This document shows, one piece after another, positions 60,932-64,000 of a DNA stretch of 64,000 nt (its first letter is position 1; each line of letters begins with the position of its first letter). Under the pieces are notes generated by a model. That model made no database searches, was not told where the DNA came from, and saw nothing but the letters and a program-made list of their open reading frames with translations. The DNA is taken from the NCBI GenBank assembly GCA_945890865.1, contig CAMDDB010000001.1, forward strand, positions 1 through 64,000, written 5' to 3'. Both the position numbers and the translations under genes were made by a program. Source of the DNA: Flavobacterium psychrophilum. Lineage in GTDB: Bacteria; Bacteroidota; Bacteroidia; Flavobacteriales; Flavobacteriaceae.

Positions 60932-62083
60932 ATGAGCGGAATATACATCCATATTCCTTTTTGCAAACAAGCGTGTCATTATTGTGACTTTCATTTTTCG
61001 ACTTCATTAAAGAAGAAAGACGAAATGGTAGCGGCATTGGCAAAAGAAATTCAATTACGAAGCAATCCCATCACCCATCACCCATCACCCATCACCGAAT
61101 CTATTGAAACCATTTATTTTGGCGGCGGAACGCCTTCAATACTTTCGATAGCTGATTTGAAATTTTTGATTGATGAAGTGTATAGAAATTACAAAGTTGT
61201 AGAAAATCCAGAAATCACTGTAGAAGCTAATCCGGATGACTTAGATTTAGAGACGATTCGGCAATTGGCCAATTTATCCGTGAATCGCTTATCCATTGGC
61301 ATACAATCTTTTTTTGAAGACGATTTAAAACTAATGAATCGCGCCCACAATGCAGAAGAAGCCAAGAAATGTTTAGAATTTGCTAAGCACTATTTTGATA
61401 ATATTTCGATTGATTTGATTTATGGGATACCCAATATGTCTTCTAAGAAGTGGGTGCAAAACATAGAAACAGCGCTATCTTTTGGGGTGCCACATATTTC
61501 GAGTTATGCGTTAACCGTCGAATCAAAAACTGCCTTACATTCCTTTATTCAAAAAGGAATTATTGCAGCTCCAGATGACGAAGTGGCACATGAGCATTTT
61601 CAAATTTTGGTTGACAAACTTTCAGAAAACGGATTCATTCATTACGAATTATCAAATTTCGGGAAAGAAAACTTTTTTTCAAAAAACAATACAAGTTATT
61701 GGTTGGGCAAAAAATACATCGGAATTGGACCTTCGGCACACAGTTATGATGGAACAAATAGGGGCTGGAATGTTTCCAATAACTCACAATATATCAAATC
61801 AATTCAAGAAAATATAGTACCTATAGCATTCGAAACGCTAACAAAAACCGATCGGTATAACGAATATGTTATGACAGGGTTGCGCACCATTTGGGGGGTT
61901 TCATTGGACCAAATTGAACAGAAATTCGGAAAAACTTATTTGGATTATCTCAACCAGCAAGCGGCCAAGTTCATTGACGATCATTTGCTTTTTTTGGATG
62001 AAAATATATTGCGTACTACAAAAAAAGGAAAGTTTTTGAGCGACGGAATTGCAAGTGATTTGTTTTTGTTAAATTTGGAATAG
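60932..62083 (+). CDS. hemW: HemW-like radical SAM heme chaperone
   Basis: This 383-residue protein has the radical SAM cluster motif C11-x3-C15-x2-C18 in IPFCKQACHYCDFH. IYFGGGTPS and IGIQSFFEDDLKLMNRAH follow, all typical of HemW (formerly HemN-like), which delivers heme to respiratory proteins. The extra Cys that oxidase HemN carries is absent (CDFHF). Residues 46-56 (PITHHPSPIT) are coded by four copies of CCCATCA, a tandem 7-bp array in frame. Confidence 0.93.
   Translation: MSGIYIHIPFCKQACHYCDFHFSTSLKKKDEMVAALAKEIQLRSNPITHHPSPITESIETIYFGGGTPSILSIADLKFLIDEVYRNYKVVENPEITVEANPDDLDLETIRQLANLSVNRLSIGIQSFFEDDLKLMNRAHNAEEAKKCLEFAKHYFDNISIDLIYGIPNMSSKKWVQNIETALSFGVPHISSYALTVESKTALHSFIQKGIIAAPDDEVAHEHFQILVDKLSENGFIHYELSNFGKENFFSKNNTSYWLGKKYIGIGPSAHSYDGTNRGWNVSNNSQYIKSIQENIVPIAFETLTKTDRYNEYVMTGLRTIWGVSLDQIEQKFGKTYLDYLNQQAAKFIDDHLLFLDENILRTTKKGKFLSDGIASDLFLLNLE
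61067..61096 (+). repeat. In-frame tandem 7-bp repeat inside hemW, four units
   Basis: CCCATCA is repeated exactly four times from 61067, then CC. It encodes PITHHPSPIT in the loop before the conserved IYFGGGTPS. It is the most perfect of the arrays in the window and so the most recent or best maintained. Confidence 0.9.
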
Positions 62084-62093
62084 TTATTATATC

Positions 62094-62852
62094 ATGAAAG
62101 CAACAATAAACAACCAACAAATCGACTTGTCTTTGCCCATAGACATTTCTATATCTTTGACCAATAACGAGCAAAATCCAATAGCTTGGTATCAAAATAC
62201 ACCAGAAATTGAACCTGTAACTATGGGTGATTGGATAGGCAAAGTTTCCGAAGGCAAATCATCCACAAATTTCAATAATATTTTCTTCAATCCGCATGCC
62301 CATGGAACGCATACGGAATGTTTAGGGCATATAACGCGCGAATTTTATTCCATTAATCAATGTTTAAAGCAGTTTTTCTTTACTGCTGAATTGATTTCCG
62401 TGCAACCCAAAAAGGTGAATGAAGATTTAATCATTACGAAAGAACAAATTGATAAGGCTTTAGGATCAAATTTTCCGGAAGCCATCATCATTAGAACCTT
62501 ACCTAATCTGGAAGCTAAAAAGCATCTGAATTATTCGAATACGAATCCGCCTTATTTAGAAGAAGCGGCTGCCATTTTTATCAGAGAATGCGGCATACAG
62601 CATTTGCTTATTGATTTACCAAGTGTGGATAGAGAACACGATGAAGGAAAATTGTTGGCACACAAAGCCTTTTGGAATGTCAAAGACGTGCATAATGTAA
62701 ATAAAGATGCTCGATTTCATTGCTCCATTACAGAAATGATTTATGTAAATGATACAATTCCAGATGGAAGTTATTTGTTGAATTTGCAATTTGCTTCTTT
62801 TGAAAATGATGCGAGTCCGAGTAAACCGGTTTTGTATAAAATTGAAAAGTAA
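62094..62852 (+). CDS. Cyclase-family (kynurenine-formamidase-like) protein
   Basis: This 252-residue protein has the metal motif HAHGTHTECLGH (the HxGTHxDxxxH type, with Glu for Asp) and a later LLIDLPSVDREHDEGKL. The family includes kynurenine formamidases and other zinc or manganese hydrolases. The substrate is not clear, and the N-terminal (about 1-55) is unusual for formamidase. It lies between hemW (10 nt) and the YjbR gene (7 nt). Confidence 0.83.
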   Translation: MKATINNQQIDLSLPIDISISLTNNEQNPIAWYQNTPEIEPVTMGDWIGKVSEGKSSTNFNNIFFNPHAHGTHTECLGHITREFYSINQCLKQFFFTAELISVQPKKVNEDLIITKEQIDKALGSNFPEAIIIRTLPNLEAKKHLNYSNTNPPYLEEAAAIFIRECGIQHLLIDLPSVDREHDEGKLLAHKAFWNVKDVHNVNKDARFHCSITEMIYVNDTIPDGSYLLNLQFASFENDASPSKPVLYKIEK

Positions 62853-62859
62853 TTTCGAA

Positions 62860-63225
62860 ATGAACATTCAACAATTATATGAGTTTTGTTTGACTAAAAA
62901 AGGCGTTACTGAACATTTTCCTTTTGATCAAGATACGTTAGTGTTTAAAGTGGGTGGAAAAATGTTTTGTTTAACCTCATTATCGGATTGGGAAAAAGGA
63001 ACTCCGAGTTTAAATTTAAAATGTGATCCGGAATTTGCCGAAAAGTTAAGAGCGGAATTTGACGATATAAAACCGGGTTGGCACATGAGTAAAACTCATT
63101 GGAACACTATACAAATTAACCGCGAAGTACTCGATTCGTTAATAAAAGAACTGATTGACCATTCCTACGATTTGGTGTTTAAAAGCCTTACTAAAAAGGT
63201 ACAATTAGAAGTTTTGGGATCTTAA
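62860..63225 (+). CDS. MmcQ/YjbR-family protein
   Basis: This 121-residue protein has the family N-terminus MNIQQLYEFCLTKKGVTEHFPF, then DTLVFKVGGKMFCLT, KPGWHMSKTHWNTI and the C-terminal DHSYDLVFKSL. The fold resembles a DNA-binding CyaY-like protein, but the role is not known. The frame is open upstream to 62791, within the preceding gene; the ATG at 62860 is chosen. Confidence 0.88.
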   Translation: MNIQQLYEFCLTKKGVTEHFPFDQDTLVFKVGGKMFCLTSLSDWEKGTPSLNLKCDPEFAEKLRAEFDDIKPGWHMSKTHWNTIQINREVLDSLIKELIDHSYDLVFKSLTKKVQLEVLGS

Positions 63226-63230
63226 AAACA

Positions 63231-63264
63231 AAACCCGACCGGTTTTTTAAAACGGGTCGGGTTT
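63231..63264. terminator. Terminator between YjbR and ahcY genes
   Basis: AAACCCGACC (63231-63240) pairs with GGTCGGGTTT (63255-63264), and inside it GTTTT with AAAAC extends the stem. It separates convergent genes and can serve both, with a better T run on the minus strand. Confidence 0.8.
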
Positions 63265-63306
63265 GAAATTATTCTTAAATCTAAATTCAGAAAGCTGAAA
63301 TTAAAT

Positions 63307-64000
63307 CTAGTATCTGTAATACTCAGGTTTGAATGGTCCTTGAACTTCCACACCAATATAATCTGCTTGGTCTTTACGCAACGTTTCCAATTCAACGCCT
63401 AATTTAGCTAAGTGCAACAATGCTACTTTTTCATCTAAATGTTTTGGTAACATGTAAACGTCATTATTGTATGCCGCACTGTTGTTCCATAATTCAATTT
63501 GCGCTAACGTTTGGTTGGTAAATGAGTTACTCATTACAAAACTTGGGTGACCTGTTGCACATCCAAGGTTAACTAAACGACCTTCCGCTAAGATGATAAT
63601 ATCTTTTCCGTTGACGTTATAAATGTCTACTTGTGGTTTTACTTCCGATTTTGTATGACCAAAATTTTCGTTCAACCACGCCATATCGATTTCGTTATCA
63701 AAATGTCCAATGTTACAAACGATTGTTTTGTCTTTCATTTTTTCAAAGTGCGAACCTAATACGATGTCTTTATTTCCTGTTGAAGTAATTACAATATCGG
63801 CTGTTGTAATAACAGTGTCTAATTTTTTAACTTCAAATCCGTCCATAGCTGCTTGTAAGGCACAAATAGGGTCAATTTCGGTAACCGTTACAATAGAACC
63901 AGCACCTCTAAAAGAAGCGGCAGTTCCTTTACCCACATCACCATAACCACAAACGATTACTCTTTTTCCGGCTAACATAATATCAGTTGCACGACGCACT
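63307..64000 (-). CDS. ahcY: Adenosylhomocysteinase, C-terminal part (cut by the window edge)
   Basis: The minus frame runs from the right edge to a stop at 63307 and gives about 231 residues of a roughly 430-residue enzyme. It has the NAD-binding [33 protein letters not shown] and the C-terminal FKPEYYRY, all typical of S-adenosylhomocysteine hydrolase. It recycles SAH to homocysteine and adenosine. The N-terminal half and promoter lie beyond 64000. Confidence 0.95.
   Translation of the reverse strand, partial: VRRATDIMLAGKRVIVCGYGDVGKGTAASFRGAGSIVTVTEIDPICALQAAMDGFEVKKLDTVITTADIVITSTGNKDIVLGSHFEKMKDKTIVCNIGHFDNEIDMAWLNENFGHTKSEVKPQVDIYNVNGKDIIILAEGRLVNLGCATGHPSFVMSNSFTNQTLAQIELWNNSAAYNNDVYMLPKHLDEKVALLHLAKLGVELETLRKDQADYIGVEVQGPFKPEYYRY

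Noticed and set aside
61067..61096. A CRISPR array at the hemW repeats
   Set aside because: The units are 7 bp, directly adjacent and without spacers; no cas genes occur in the window.
62791..62859. An extended N-terminus for the YjbR protein
   Set aside because: It lies in the cyclase-family gene, and the family starts at MNIQQLYEF.

Overview
The window reads as a chromosomal segment of a member of the Flavobacteriaceae, most likely Flavobacterium or a close relative. The sequence is AT-rich. Many starts are preceded by the Bacteroidota-type promoter (-7 box TAnnTTTG, sometimes with TTTG about 17-23 nt upstream) and few have a clear Shine-Dalgarno. There are two proteins with type IX secretion (T9SS) C-terminal sorting domains, two TonB-dependent receptors, and DnaE is fused to a proofreading exonuclease. 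DUF4271, DUF4296, DUF6252 and DUF3050 genes of flavobacterial type are present. Nearly all genes are housekeeping; the accessory content is one partial insertion sequence at the left edge and several surface or uptake loci.

Layout. 1-0.13 kb: probable end of an IS3-type element. 0.3-6.6 kb: a lysine-rich basic protein, divergent ribE and pdxA, then DUF177-rpmF-fabH-accB-accC (ribosome and fatty-acid initiation). 6.7-11.3 kb: a tight chain of dicarboxylate symporter, DedA protein, FAD oxidoreductase, MtgA and an SDR. 11.3-18 kb: AIM24-like protein, secreted prolyl oligopeptidase, a TonB receptor with a His-rich partner (metal uptake), asd. 18.3-26.5 kb: leuS, a membrane zinc protease, a saccharopine-dehydrogenase-like enzyme, DUF423, pckA, hemD. 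26.5-32 kb: DUF4271, polyprenol-phosphate mannosyltransferase, dihydroorotase, DUF4296 lipoprotein, epimerase, tyrS, then a LuxE-like protein. 33.2-41.5 kb: T9SS cargo with lamin-tail and OB-like regions, a minimal T9SS protein, a beta-helix lipoprotein, a large TonB receptor and a divergent PhoB/PhoR-like two-component system. 41.5-48.1 kb: glycosyltransferase and LpxH-like hydrolase, trmB, LysE exporter, alkyltransferase-like protein, Mrp, NifU, ferredoxin reductase and ferredoxin. 48.1-53.2 kb: DUF3050, glutaryl-CoA-dehydrogenase-like enzyme, rpsP-rimM-trmN6, DUF6252 lipoprotein. 53.3-64 kb: dnaE, trxA, DUF58, tRNA-Asp, lipoprotein, ruvC, hemW, a cyclase-family enzyme, YjbR and the 3' part of ahcY.

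Two patterns not explained by gene content stand out. First, between the 36.8-39.6 kb TonB receptor gene and the PhoB-like regulator lies a run of 11-bp-phased heptamers (CTGTTAT, CTGTTAT, AAGTTGC, TTGTTAT, TTGTTAA) that resembles a Pho box. A related pair lies upstream of the lamin-tail T9SS gene. Together they suggest a PhoB-controlled locus for surface phosphate or nucleic-acid scavenging. Second, short tandem arrays of 7-bp (sometimes 8-bp) units with unrelated sequences recur at dispersed sites, both between genes and in frame inside leuS (twice) and hemW.
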